Below, one piece after another: positions 43,846 through 53,349 of a stretch of 64,000 bases of DNA. The stretch lies in the NCBI GenBank assembly GCA_963724435.1, contig CAVRUN010000009.1, positions 124,001 through 188,000 on the forward strand, written 5' to 3'. How positions within the stretch are numbered: the first letter of the stretch is position 1; the number at the start of each line of letters is the position of its first letter. The position numbers and the translations under genes were made by a program. Below the pieces are notes generated by a model, which made no database searches, was not told where the DNA came from, and saw only the letters and a program-made list of their open reading frames with translations. This DNA comes from AP-15 sp963724435 (GTDB lineage: Bacteria; Pseudomonadota; Alphaproteobacteria; ATCC43930; CGMCC-115725).

Positions 43846-44324
43846 GCGCGCGCGCAAATGGCAAGCTGGAGATGCTCCTCGCAGACGCGCATGAGCGGAT
43901 TACTCCGCTGGTCAGGTCCGAGCGCTACAGACGCGCTGCATACTTGTCGATCCCGCCAGGACAATTGAAAGAGGAGCCGGCACCCCGAAACCCATCCGCC
44001 CGCTGGTTAGCGGTTGTCGATGACAATTTGGGCCTTGGTCCGGCCGGCTTTCACATGCCAAGTCTTCAATCGCTGGTCAGCCGTGCGACGCATCTGGCGG
44101 TCGTTGTCGACGCGACTGACCCGCGGGTGTGTAAGGTCTTTGCGGGCACGGCGGTATTCTGCGGCCGGCTCTTGGTCATTGAAGCTCAGCTCCCGCTTTA
44201 TGCGGCATGGGAGCGCTTCATGCTGGAGCATTCGACGCGGATTGTTCTCAGCGTAAGGGAATCGGAAACAGTGTTGTTACGGGCCGGGGACACTGGTTGT
44301 CTCCGGGACGGAACTCGGCGCTGA
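43842..44324 (+). CDS. Hypothetical protein between alpA-like and primase genes
   Basis: 160 residues, no membrane helices. ARWLAVVDDNLGLGPAGFHMPSLQSLVSRATHLAVVVDAT suggests an alpha/beta fold; the rest gives no motif. It is coupled to the alpA-like gene (ATGA overlap) and followed by the primase after about 20 bases, so the three probably form one unit. A role in replication or regulation is possible but not shown. Confidence 0.55.
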   Translation: MSARANGKLEMLLADAHERITPLVRSERYRRAAYLSIPPGQLKEEPAPRNPSARWLAVVDDNLGLGPAGFHMPSLQSLVSRATHLAVVVDATDPRVCKVFAGTAVFCGRLLVIEAQLPLYAAWERFMLEHSTRIVLSVRESETVLLRAGDTGCLRDGTRR

Positions 44325-44345
44325 CGCGAGCCCTCGGGTGTGATC

Positions 44346-46697
44346 ATGGACACAACCGGCCAAGCGGACGGCGCAGACCGTGAGCAGTTCGCCCCGATCG
44401 ATCCTGGGACCGTGGGACCCGGCTCGCCGAATGAGGTGATGCTGGTTGCTGTCCTCGAAGCCGCTCTCGATTATGCTGAGAGCGGTATTCCCGTATTCCC
44501 TTGCAATCCCGACAACAAGCGGCCGCTCACCGAGCACGGCTTCAAAGATGCCAGTACCGATACAGCACAAATCCGGTCTTGGTGGCGCGAACATCCAAGG
44601 GCGATGATTGGCGTCCCCACAGGTGCTGCCTCCGGCATTTTCGTGATCGACCTGGACGTCGACGAGAAAAAGGGTGTCGATGGAAGGCAGACTTACAAGG
44701 AACTCTGCCAAGCTCACGGCGGCTTTCCGATCACCAGTTTTCAAGTGACACCCCGAGGTGGGCTTCACTTCCTGTTCCGCGACCAGGGTCTGAGCGTTCG
44801 AAATTCTGCGGGAAAGCTTGGTCCGGGCATCGATGTTCGCGGTGAGGGGGGATACATCATTATCGCTCCGAGCGTGATGACTGGGGGAAGGGCCTATCGG
44901 TGGCAGGAGCGCGGTGAGGGACCTGGGTTTGCCGGAGCCGCTCGAGCCCCCGACTGGCTCGTAACCCTCTGTCTCAACAGCAAGCCTAAGGCACCAACGC
45001 CACAGCCACCGCTGCCCCAGCCGGCGACAGAGCCTGCAGCGGACCTCCCCGACCAAAACAATGCAATGGCATTCCCCGGCACAAACACGGTTTCGGCGAC
45101 TGCTGCTGCTGTGCTCGAGCAGGAGTGCAAAATCGTCGCCAGCGCGGCAGAGGGGACGCGCAACGACGCCCTGAACAAAGCTGCTTTCAAGCTCGGGATG
45201 CTGATCGCAGCAGGTGAGTTGGACCGCAAAGTGGTTGAGCGCGACCTCATCGCGGCCTGCGTGAAAAATGGCCTGATCTCTCCAAAAGGCTATGGATTAC
45301 GCGAGGTCAATCAGACAATCAAAAGCGGCATCGAAGCTGGCCAGCGACAGCAAGCGAGCTTGTCCTCAGCTGCGGGTCAAGCAGACGCATGGCAATCTCA
45401 ATATGCCTATATCGAGCCGCTCAAGGAGTTTGTGGACCTTCACTCATCGAATCTCCAGCGGTATGATCTTCAGGCTTTCAAGCTTAAATTCCCGCAATTC
45501 TCACCTTGGGCGCCGCGCACTAACGCTGTCATTCGTTATCTTCAAGGGACACGGAAGACTATTTGCGACGGTTATACTTATCTTCCAGGTGCGCCGCGGC
45601 TTGTCGAAGAAGCCGGCCGAGTTTTACTCAACCGATGGTCGCCAGGGCTGGAATCTCTGCGCCGAACTGTTGAAGATGAAGAAATCAGCCCCTGGCTCGA
45701 TCACCTAAGATATCTGATCCCGGAGCCGGAAGACCAGGCGGTTATCCTCGACTGGATGGCTCATCTGGTGAGACGGCAATTCCCCAAGGCAAATTTCGCG
45801 GTCCTGCTTGGTGGGGTCGAGGGCATCGGCAAAAGTTTGCTCTTTGATCCGATAGTCAGATTTCTTGGAGAAGATAACGTTCGGACAACCTCAGAGGTAG
45901 AGATTAAGGACAAATATACGGGATGGGTAGCGGAGCGTGAGCTGGTGATGATGGAGGAAATTCGCGGGCTCTCTGAAGAGGTAATGAACAGGCTCAAGAT
46001 GTATATCGCGGCTCCTCCATATCGAGTGCCGGTTAACGAGAAAAATATAAAACATTATGAAGTACCAAATGTCGCAAGATTTGTAGCATTTACCAATAGT
46101 GAATATGCACTGCAGCTGAATGACCACGACCGAAGATGGTTCGTATTATGGTCTAAAGCCGAACCAAGGGATCGGGACTATTATGTGGCATTGGCGGAAT
46201 GGTCCAAAGAGCAAGCGCTTCTTGTTGGGAGTTGGCTTGCACAGCGAAATCTTGACGCTTTTGCTGCTCAGGCGAAGGCACCAACGACGGCAGCGAAGCT
46301 GGAGATGCAAGTCGACTCTCTTGGCTCGCTTGACTATTGGGTCCACGAGGCGATCGCCAATAGTGCCCCGCCGTTCGAGACCGATCTGATCAGCGTCGAG
46401 GATGTGCTCGATCGCATGAGCAACTTATCTTGGGGAACGCGTAGGAATCTACGTCCCGAGGCCAACGAAAAAAGTTTGAGCGTGGCGCTTAAAAATGCCG
46501 GCGCGGTGAAACTGGAACGGGTCTCGCTCGGGAAGAAATTGGACACGACGGGGGCAAGTCGCACCGTGCTATGGGCAATTCGGGGACAAGCCATGCTCCG
46601 AAATCAGCATCCTCAAAAGTTAGTCACGATTTTCTGGAAGCAGCGGGAAGACCGCATAGGCAACACAGACTTATCCAAGTTATTCGGCAATTCATAG
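44346..46697 (+). CDS. Prim-Pol primase / SF3-type helicase replication protein
   Basis: About 783 residues (ATG 44346; a GTG six bases earlier is possible). The N-terminal domain is a bifunctional primase-polymerase: ALDYAESGIPVFPCNPDNKRPL, FVIDLDVDEKKG with the DxD metal ligands, PRGGLHFLF with the catalytic His, and GIDVRGEGGYIIIAPSV. After a Pro-rich linker comes a virulence-associated-E/DUF5906-like helicase: Walker A GGVEGIGKSLL at about residue 490, Walker B ELVMMEEIRG, and FVAFTNSEYALQLNDHDRRWFVL. It could start and unwind replication of the excised element. Confidence 0.9.
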   Translation: MDTTGQADGADREQFAPIDPGTVGPGSPNEVMLVAVLEAALDYAESGIPVFPCNPDNKRPLTEHGFKDASTDTAQIRSWWREHPRAMIGVPTGAASGIFVIDLDVDEKKGVDGRQTYKELCQAHGGFPITSFQVTPRGGLHFLFRDQGLSVRNSAGKLGPGIDVRGEGGYIIIAPSVMTGGRAYRWQERGEGPGFAGAARAPDWLVTLCLNSKPKAPTPQPPLPQPATEPAADLPDQNNAMAFPGTNTVSATAAAVLEQECKIVASAAEGTRNDALNKAAFKLGMLIAAGELDRKVVERDLIAACVKNGLISPKGYGLREVNQTIKSGIEAGQRQQASLSSAAGQADAWQSQYAYIEPLKEFVDLHSSNLQRYDLQAFKLKFPQFSPWAPRTNAVIRYLQGTRKTICDGYTYLPGAPRLVEEAGRVLLNRWSPGLESLRRTVEDEEISPWLDHLRYLIPEPEDQAVILDWMAHLVRRQFPKANFAVLLGGVEGIGKSLLFDPIVRFLGEDNVRTTSEVEIKDKYTGWVAERELVMMEEIRGLSEEVMNRLKMYIAAPPYRVPVNEKNIKHYEVPNVARFVAFTNSEYALQLNDHDRRWFVLWSKAEPRDRDYYVALAEWSKEQALLVGSWLAQRNLDAFAAQAKAPTTAAKLEMQVDSLGSLDYWVHEAIANSAPPFETDLISVEDVLDRMSNLSWGTRRNLRPEANEKSLSVALKNAGAVKLERVSLGKKLDTTGASRTVLWAIRGQAMLRNQHPQKLVTIFWKQREDRIGNTDLSKLFGNS

Positions 46698-47604
46698 ACG
46701 CATGTATAGCTTTGTTGGCCCCGAGTAAATCTGCTGACCTTTTGAACCCACGTTCAGCCATCCTTCGTGCTGTTGCCGCAGTCCGTTCCAACATTTCCAA
46801 CTTTGCCGGTTCACCGACAGAATGATAGCCGACCCGCGCTGGGCGCCCTGTACAGAATTACGCCTCGCCCTGCCACCATCGATCACGTCGATAGCCGAGT
46901 GTCTGTAACGGTGGCAGTAGATTTCTGATTGTTCTATCAATGGATTGAGCTGCAATCTGCCATGGTGGCAAGGTAACATAGCTTTATTTTCGCTTCTTCT
47001 CAGTCTGTTCCATTCGACGTGCTCGAACGAGTGAAGCGCACCCAACGATGTCACGCTGGCAGGTCGGTCTAAGTCGGTGCACCAGCAGAGATTTTCATTG
47101 CCGCCATCAATCCGAAAAGGGGCCATGCGCTGCCAATGGTGAATGGGAATCAGCGGGCGAGCAGTTCCGGGGCAAGGCTCACAAATTTAGGGTAACAGTA
47201 TTGACGTACCCTCGTCCGCCAGAACGATCGCGGCGTGGCGACCGAAGCTCTAGATCCCTGGGGCACCGCAGCACTGATCGGACAATCAATTAATCATATC
47301 AGTGCCTTTTTAGCTAGTTTCATCGAGCGACCCAGACCGCCCACGTCCGCAATATAGTTCGTCGGCCGCCAAAAACCCCGCCGTCAGGCAGATCGAGCTC
47401 GACTCCACAACGCTCAACAGCGCATTGTGCCAACTCAAAGCTAAGTGTCTGGAAAATTTTGTGCGGCAGCTACTTTAATGAGTTAGGGCGAGCGGCGAAA
47501 ACCGCCAAATCCTGAGATAAACCCCTTAGGTGGGCCCGACGCCCTCCTCGGCGTGATATGCCGCAGTTTTCCTGCCGAAAATCCCGATTTTGGGGGTTTC
47601 AACA

Positions 47605-47627
47605 GGGGTTTCGATTTCTGCAACCCC
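47605..47627. repeat. Hairpin 1 of a pair (GGGGTT/AACCCC, 11-nt loop)
   Basis: GGGGTT (47605-47610), an 11-base spacer, AACCCC (47622-47627). The same layout recurs at 47708-47734 with a similar loop (T-C-x-x-x-x-T-C-x-G-C), about 100 bases away. Confidence 0.7.
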
Positions 47628-47707
47628 CGTCATGCCAACCAAACGCCGGTAACTGCCTGATTTCAGGCCGATTAGGCGTATCCGAACACACGATTTGAAG
47701 TAGGGCG

Positions 47708-47734
47708 GAGGGGTTTCTAAATCCGCAACCCCTC
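47708..47734. repeat. Hairpin 2 of a pair (GAGGGGTT/AACCCCTC, 11-nt loop)
   Basis: An 8-bp perfect stem, GAGGGGTT (47708-47715) and AACCCCTC (47727-47734), with an 11-base loop like that of the hairpin at 47605. It lies 175 bases before the serine recombinase. Confidence 0.7.
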
Positions 47735-47908
47735 AGACCGGACGAAGGGGGACTGCCGCCTTGTACAAAATTGAAATGCTGGTTTGATCTCGACGAGCGT
47801 CGTCTCAGAGGCTGGACACAAAAGGGGCCTCGGAGAGCTGGTCTTCTATCGCATTGAAGAATAAGGCGTGCTAACTCCCCCGATTGTTGGGCACAAGGGG
47901 ACCGTTCT

Positions 47909-48550
47909 GTGACTAAGCGGGTCGCGATCTACGCGCGCGTGTCGACCGACAACAAAGGGCAGGACCCCGAGAACCAGCTGCGGCAGCTGCGTGAATGGTG
48001 CCGACACATGGGCCATCCGGTCGTGCGTGAGTACGTCGAGCACGAGAATGGCGGCAAAGGTGTCGAATATCGGAAGCAGCTCGGGGCGATGTTCGCTGGG
48101 GCCGCACGACGCGAGTTCGACCTGTTGCTGGTATGGTCGCTGGATCGCTTCAGCCGCGAAGGCATGGCGGCGACGATAGGGCATCTGCAGCGGCTGAGTT
48201 CGCATGGTGTCGGCTTTCACAGTTTCACCGAGGAGCACCTGTCGACAGACAACGAGCTCGTTCGAAACATCCTGCTGGCGACGCTCGCCTCCCTGGCCAA
48301 GCTCGAACGAGAAAAGATCAGTCAGCGGACAAAGGCCGGTCTCGAACGAGCGCGGGCAATGGGCAAGCGTCTCGGCCGGGCGAAATTCAGCGATGACGAG
48401 CGGCAGAGGCTACGTGCCGCGCTGGATGCGGGCGGGAGCTGGCATGCGGTGAGCCTGGCGACGAAAATCCCCTACAGCACGGTGAAGAAGCACGCACGCC
48501 TAATGGGCTACGCACCCCGAGCCGATGCACTGAAAAATCGTAATGGTTGA
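47909..48550 (+). CDS. Serine recombinase (resolvase/invertase family)
   Basis: 213 residues. RVAIYARVSTDNKGQDPENQLRQL holds the catalytic Ser; FDLLLVWSLDRFSREGMAATIGHLQRL and ATLASLAKLEREKISQRTKAGLERAR are the dimer-helix and catalytic-Arg regions. GKRLGRAKFSDDER and a C-terminal helix-turn-helix (SWHAVSLATKIPYSTVKKHARLMG) complete a small resolvase-type enzyme. It is the second recombinase of the element after the tyrosine integrase, and could act on the hairpin pair upstream. Confidence 0.92.
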   Translation: MTKRVAIYARVSTDNKGQDPENQLRQLREWCRHMGHPVVREYVEHENGGKGVEYRKQLGAMFAGAARREFDLLLVWSLDRFSREGMAATIGHLQRLSSHGVGFHSFTEEHLSTDNELVRNILLATLASLAKLEREKISQRTKAGLERARAMGKRLGRAKFSDDERQRLRAALDAGGSWHAVSLATKIPYSTVKKHARLMGYAPRADALKNRNG

Positions 48551-48977
48551 CGGGCAGACCCCCTCCGCCTTTTCTTCGCGCGTCTTTGCCGTTTGAAAAA
48601 CAGGGGTGCCGCTGACTTCTAAGTCTATCTCCGATTTTGCACCCGTGGGTCCCATCTTGGCAGCAAGCCCCCCGGCCATTCGTTGCCCCCGATGGGTCCC
48701 CTCCCCGGTCCATCTTTGCACTGACTAGGGGACCCTGCGGCGCCGCTCCCCCTCAACCCTCATATTCGCCGGACGGGGTCCGTCAACGCCCTTCCGTTAT
48801 TGGAGGGGGCACCCATAGACGTCCTTAACGACCGGCCCTGTCTGCGAACCCGCTCCAGCTCTGTTCGATCATAAGCAATATGTATGCAAGCAGGTTTTAC
48901 TTTGACACAACATATTGATCGGTGGCATATTGACCCTCGGCTGTTTTGGCAAAATCTCCGCACCCGAGAGGCATTCA
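48551..48977. other. Intergenic region after the serine recombinase
   Basis: 427 bases; several C- and G-rich runs but no recognisable gene, tRNA or copy of the tRNA-Lys attachment sequence. The right end of the element could not be placed here. A short AT-rich patch near 48865-48925 may hold the promoter of the next gene. Confidence 0.4.
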
Positions 48978-49829
48978 ATGTTTCAGTCCAACCCCCTGGC
49001 TGAAAAGGCCAGCGCCATCCTCTTTGAAAGAACGGACCAGCCTTTAGAAGCCCTGCTGGCCCAACACGGCGTTCGAGATTCAACCGAGCTGCCGAGGCGC
49101 GTGCAACTTCAGCTGATAGAGAAGGCGATGATCGGGGCAGCCGCCACCACCTTCCCGACGGGCAATCTCGAAATGTTGCAACACGGTTTGCGTTCCGCCA
49201 GTCATCCGGCCTTTGTCTCGGCTATGGAGCGGATGGCGCTATCATGCAGGAGCGCCGGTGACGCGTTTGAGATGGCAAGTGGCGTCCATGCCGCAATCGT
49301 CCTCGCCGGTTGGGGCCTCCCTGTGGCTCCCTTCGACCTCGAGGCAATGTGCATCCGGGCAAAGCCGAGCCGCGACATTGATACCGTGCAGGCCCTGTTC
49401 TCGGCCGACAAGGGAGCCTACGTCGGCTACAGCAGCTGCGATGCGCCGTTCTACCTGCTCCAGACGGATTGCATCAGCACTCTGCGGCAACTCGTGGCGC
49501 TCCACCCGAGGCTTTCGGAGCTCAGGCAATTGTTGGCCCGGCAGGGCGCTTCGCTGCCGCCGGATCCCGGGCATCCCTTCAAACACGGGATCGCCTTTAT
49601 CACTCGCCAGGCCGGCGATACAATTTCGACCGTCGGGCTGCTCGATCCGAATCCGCAGGGCGGCTCGATCACATTGTATGCCGGTTGGCAAGTGGACGGT
49701 GAGCCGTATGGCGCTCCCAATGAAGGATATTTCCCGGTCCCGGGTCAGCTGTTGCGGGCCGTCGTCAGGGACCCGCGGACTGCCTATCCGTTCTGGTGGA
49801 ACGCCAGTGCGCCGGCAGTGATGCACTAA
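48978..49829 (+). CDS. Hypothetical protein
   Basis: 283 residues from ATG at 48978, preceded by GAGAGG. Soluble, mixed alpha/beta, no signal peptide. Features include FQSNPLAEKASAILFERTDQ, HAAIVLAGWGLPVAPFDLEAM and ITLYAGWQVDGEPYGAPNEG. I do not recognise the family. It lies just right of the serine recombinase and may belong to the integrated element or to the chromosome beyond it. Confidence 0.6.
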   Translation: MFQSNPLAEKASAILFERTDQPLEALLAQHGVRDSTELPRRVQLQLIEKAMIGAAATTFPTGNLEMLQHGLRSASHPAFVSAMERMALSCRSAGDAFEMASGVHAAIVLAGWGLPVAPFDLEAMCIRAKPSRDIDTVQALFSADKGAYVGYSSCDAPFYLLQTDCISTLRQLVALHPRLSELRQLLARQGASLPPDPGHPFKHGIAFITRQAGDTISTVGLLDPNPQGGSITLYAGWQVDGEPYGAPNEGYFPVPGQLLRAVVRDPRTAYPFWWNASAPAVMH

Positions 49830-50359
49830 GGAGCGTCGACGGGCTGGTCATTACTGGGCTGGATCGGTTTGCAGCCTCCTGATGATGGAGGCTGAGCCCG
49901 AGATCCGCACCGATCGCTGGCCTTTGGGATTTCGCAGACCAGGACATCCATCACTTCCGTCGCGTGTTCGAGGATCACCCGTTCATCAGACTCGACGACC
50001 GAACTGGTTGCATAGTGAAGTCGAGCCAGCGCATGTCCAATCGCCCGCTGAGCTCCCGCCTTTTCCGGCTGACCGTTTCTCGGAGAGCCGAGCGCTCGGT
50101 GGCGCTCAATTCGTACTCGGCTCGACGATCCTTGCCGCTGCCGCGCGGGATAAAGGGCAGGATGCTCAACTGCCGCACTTTGCTGTGGAGACAGAACCCG
50201 GCGATCCAGTCGATCACCCAGCGTGGCCGGCAACGACGGTGGTTTGGATCGAAATGTGAGGACCCGCGGCGAGGAGCCGGCTCAGGTTGCGCGTGGTGCG
50301 ATCGAAGGCTTGCCGGCCGACCGGTCGTCATAGCAGTGCATCGACGCAACAACGTACCC
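49830..50359. other. 530-base region without a convincing gene
   Basis: Both strands hold overlapping open frames of 130-217 codons with biased composition. Minus-strand pieces EYELSATERSALRETVSRKRREL and LARLHYATSSVVESDERVILEHATEVMDVL look protein-like but lie in different frames, so a degraded gene is possible. No family is recognised. Confidence 0.35.
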
Positions 50360-52060
50360 TCAGTGGCTGTCGAAGGTCCTTTGATAGAGGCCGATCTTCT
50401 CACGAATGGCGGTCTTCTCCGCGGATGTAGGGTGATCAGGGTCAGCCGCCGGCGGCAAGCTGCCGAATTTCATCAGAGCGGCCATCAGCAACAGCCGCGC
50501 CTTTGTCGCGGTCAGGTTCGAGCCCGCGATAAAGGCGGCATCGTGCTGCGGGACGAAGCCCTCGGTATTGCCGCGTCCGACGCGCACGACCGGCAGCCCG
50601 CTGTGGACGGCTCGTAGCATCAGCTGGTCCCGTGCGTTCGACGCGGGCCGGCCGTAGGGAGTGAATCCCTCGACAACGAACCCTGCGAGCGGCGCCGATT
50701 TCAGCATGCGGTCGATCATGGCAAGAAGGTCGACTTCCGCTTCCGGATCCGCTGCACCGTCGTCGTCCCAGTAGCTGGCGTCCTTGGTGATCACGACCTT
50801 CGGGATCGCCGTGTCGAGCAGCGTTCCATCCGACCCTTTGACCGCCACCGGGACAGCGGCAACGCGCGAGCCTTCCTGCCGCGTGCCCATGACCTCCGAT
50901 GGCAGTCGGGTGATGTTGACATCCGACCGCCACGTGTGCCGCGCGGTCGGCCGGTAGTGAAGCAGGGGCGTGCCGTCGTGGCCGGCCGCACCGAGGATGC
51001 CACCATGTCCGCCCGTTGCCACATAGCCTCCGGGCCGCGCATCGGCTTTCTGCACGGTGCGGGCCGCAAAGACGCGCTGCTCCTGGATCAAGACCGCCCC
51101 GGCAAGGTTGCGGCCCTCTTCGTCGGCCCACACCCGCGAGGCAATGTAGTCGACCGAGTCGACGATATTCTTCGGTCCGTCGCCGCTGATCATGCCATGC
51201 GCCCGCTGCGCGGCATTGCCGCAGATCGGCAGCGTGGTATCGATCAAGAGATTGAGCCAATAAATCGTTTCTTCGATCCTCGGGCTGCCCTCAGTCCAGA
51301 TCGCGCCGTCATATTTGCCGCTAGCCAGGATCTGCTGAACCATGTTGGTCGCGCGAGCCAGAGCATTGCGCGGCGCCGAGGCGGCGAGATGCGCCGGCTT
51401 GTACGGAAAGAAATCGACGCCACGACGCTCGGACGGGATGTCGTCGACGCCGGTATCGGTTCGGCGGTCGCCCGGTAGGCCCTTGGTGTAACCGGACGGC
51501 GGCAGAACCCGATAAAAGTCGATTTCGGCCTTGGCGGAGATCAGGTTGCCGGTGCCGTTCTCACCGATTTGCAACCGGTCGATCTCCTCGAAGCTGCGCG
51601 AACCGTCCGGAAAGAAGCCTTGCCGTGCCTTCGCCTCGGGGGCGTTGGGAAACGCGCATTCCTCGTCCCATGGAGCACCATCCGCTTGCCTCGCCATATA
51701 GGGCAAGGGATATAGCCCGTCCTCGGGATATAGCTCGACCTCGTAGACCGGTTTGTCGGCAGAGCTCCGCTGCTCCTTGTGCACTTTCCCGGCGCTATCG
51801 ATGTAGCCATCCGGCTGCCCGTAGAGCTCGGCCGCGTCGGCTTCGAGCGGATGCGCGCTGAACTGTTCGATATAAACGGTGACGGGTGCCGCCAGGCGCT
51901 GTGGACGCAACACATCGAACCGGGCCGGCGAGCCGTCGGGGTTCGTCAGCAGCGACAGTCCGTGCTTTGTCCTTGACTTGTTGGACGTGACCAGGGCTGG
52001 GGTATTTTGGATAGTGGCATTGGGTCCGGCCAGATGGGCGATGCGCGTCTTCTCGGTCAT
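50360..52060 (-). CDS. Asparaginase/glutaminase-fold protein
   Basis: 566 residues, longer than standard asparaginases (about 330). Middle and C-terminal parts match the fold: YDGAIWTEGSPRIEETIYWLNLLIDTTLPICGNAAQR corresponds to the HGTDT.EETA region, and VRVGRGNTEGFVPQHDAAFIAGSNLTATKARLLLMAAL to the C-terminal domain. The usual TGGTI motif is not at the N-terminus, where LAGPNATIQNTPALV stands instead, and HGTDT is replaced by WTEGSP, so catalysis may differ. About 150 extra residues precede the fold. Its ATG overlaps the end of the DUF763 gene, and it is last in a four-gene minus-strand group. Confidence 0.75.
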   Translation of the reverse strand: MTEKTRIAHLAGPNATIQNTPALVTSNKSRTKHGLSLLTNPDGSPARFDVLRPQRLAAPVTVYIEQFSAHPLEADAAELYGQPDGYIDSAGKVHKEQRSSADKPVYEVELYPEDGLYPLPYMARQADGAPWDEECAFPNAPEAKARQGFFPDGSRSFEEIDRLQIGENGTGNLISAKAEIDFYRVLPPSGYTKGLPGDRRTDTGVDDIPSERRGVDFFPYKPAHLAASAPRNALARATNMVQQILASGKYDGAIWTEGSPRIEETIYWLNLLIDTTLPICGNAAQRAHGMISGDGPKNIVDSVDYIASRVWADEEGRNLAGAVLIQEQRVFAARTVQKADARPGGYVATGGHGGILGAAGHDGTPLLHYRPTARHTWRSDVNITRLPSEVMGTRQEGSRVAAVPVAVKGSDGTLLDTAIPKVVITKDASYWDDDGAADPEAEVDLLAMIDRMLKSAPLAGFVVEGFTPYGRPASNARDQLMLRAVHSGLPVVRVGRGNTEGFVPQHDAAFIAGSNLTATKARLLLMAALMKFGSLPPAADPDHPTSAEKTAIREKIGLYQRTFDSH

Positions 52061-53346
52061 GCTGTTCGACCCCCCTTAATGGCGCCGCCGCTCGGTTGAG
52101 GTATCGGGGGCTGAGCCCAGCCAAAGACCGATCGGCCTCCGTACGAATGCGAGTGTACTCTTTCCTCGGCAATCAAGTTTTCGACAGAGAAACCCGCAGC
52201 GTGATGCTCGAGCAATCTGGCTTGCTGGTCCAGCCGTTTGAGCGCATCGAGTTCCTCCTCGCGGCCGAGCCTCGCGCGCTGAACCGCCGATTTCAGCACC
52301 CGGATCGTCTCGTCATAGACGTGCAACGGCACAGGGAACGGGTGACGGTCTTTGCCGCCATGGGCAAACGAGAAGCGCGCCGGGTCGGAGAAGCGACAGG
52401 GGGCGCCGTGGACGATTTCGGCCACCATGGCGAGCGCGCGGACGGTCCGCGGTCCGACGCCTGGGGTGAGCAGCAAATCCGGATAATCGGTCGGGCCGCG
52501 ATTGGCCGCGGCTGCCAAATTCCCGTACAGCCGCCGCGCCACCACATCGCTCGGACGAACATCGTGGTGAGCCGGCAGATGCAGATGCGGCAATAGCGGC
52601 TGCTCGGAACTTGCCGCCGAGGCAGGCTTGGCGTTTTGAGTCTCCACGGCCGACAACTCGCGGGTAATCCCATCAGGACCCAATGAGGCCAAGATCTCGA
52701 GTTGCATGTGGCGAGATGCTTCTGCCCGGCGGTCGGTCAGATTGACGATCTTGCCCTGCCCCGGACCCTCGATCGCCGTATGCGGCTCGTCAACAAAACT
52801 CGACATTCCTTCGGAGAGCCAATGATAGCGGCGAGCCTGCCTCAGCGCGCCGTTCATGCCCTGTTGCACCACCACCCAATGGCCGTCGTCGGTGACGATG
52901 AAACCGTGCAGGTAGAGCTGAAAACCATCCTGCACCGCGGCGCTGTCGACCTTGGCGACCAGACGGCTGGCCGTCGCTAGCGCCGACCCGTCGAACCCGA
53001 CCTGATCGCCGATCGTGACCAGCTCACCCGGGGTCTGTCGCGAGTATTTGCCGCGGCCGCCGCACACGTGAAGTCCGAGTTCTTTCGCCGACGGCGCCAG
53101 CCCGCGCTTCAGCGCGCCGATCACGCTTGTGGTGATGCCCGAGGAATGCCAGTCCATGCCCATGACAGCCCCGAACGACTGGAACCAGAACGGATGGGCA
53201 AGCCGCCGCAGCATCTCGTCGCGGCCGTAGTGATGGATGATCGCCTCGCTGATCACCGCGCCGAGACGGGTCATACGGTCGGCAAGCCATTTCGGCACCT
53301 GTCCGCCGTGCAACGGGAGATTGGCGGTACCAGCCCGTTGCGCCAT
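52057..53346 (-). CDS. DUF763 domain protein
   Basis: 429 residues. GTANLPLHGGQVPKWLADRM, FWFQSFGAVMGMDWHSSGITTSVIGALKRGL and KVDSAAVQDGFQLYLHGFIVTDDGHWVVVQQGMN are hallmarks of DUF763, a family of unknown function found in archaea and bacteria. LLLTPGVGPRTVRALAMVAEI is a helix-hairpin-helix-like segment that suggests DNA binding. It starts 3 bases after the methyltransferase gene ends and overlaps the asparaginase-like gene, so it belongs to that unit. I know of no usual link between DUF763 and aromatic oxygenases. Confidence 0.9.
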   Translation of the reverse strand: MAQRAGTANLPLHGGQVPKWLADRMTRLGAVISEAIIHHYGRDEMLRRLAHPFWFQSFGAVMGMDWHSSGITTSVIGALKRGLAPSAKELGLHVCGGRGKYSRQTPGELVTIGDQVGFDGSALATASRLVAKVDSAAVQDGFQLYLHGFIVTDDGHWVVVQQGMNGALRQARRYHWLSEGMSSFVDEPHTAIEGPGQGKIVNLTDRRAEASRHMQLEILASLGPDGITRELSAVETQNAKPASAASSEQPLLPHLHLPAHHDVRPSDVVARRLYGNLAAAANRGPTDYPDLLLTPGVGPRTVRALAMVAEIVHGAPCRFSDPARFSFAHGGKDRHPFPVPLHVYDETIRVLKSAVQRARLGREEELDALKRLDQQARLLEHHAAGFSVENLIAEERVHSHSYGGRSVFGWAQPPIPQPSGGAIKGGRTA

Positions 53347-53349
53347 CAG

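Larger units (their letters stand above)
46698..47908. other. 1.2-kb region without a recognised gene
   Basis: Between the primase and serine-recombinase genes no frame gives a recognisable protein. The region holds a pair of similar hairpins (47605-47627 and 47708-47734) and short G- and C-runs. By position it could contain the element's replication origin or recombination sites. Confidence 0.5.

Noticed and set aside
46698..49000. Right attachment site of the integrated element
   Set aside because: No second copy of the tRNA-Lys 3' segment (GATTAAGAG context) was found here or further right in the window.
49830..50403. A hypothetical gene of 130-217 codons in this region
   Set aside because: Competing frames on both strands are of similar length, none has a recognised motif, and the protein-like pieces lie in different frames.
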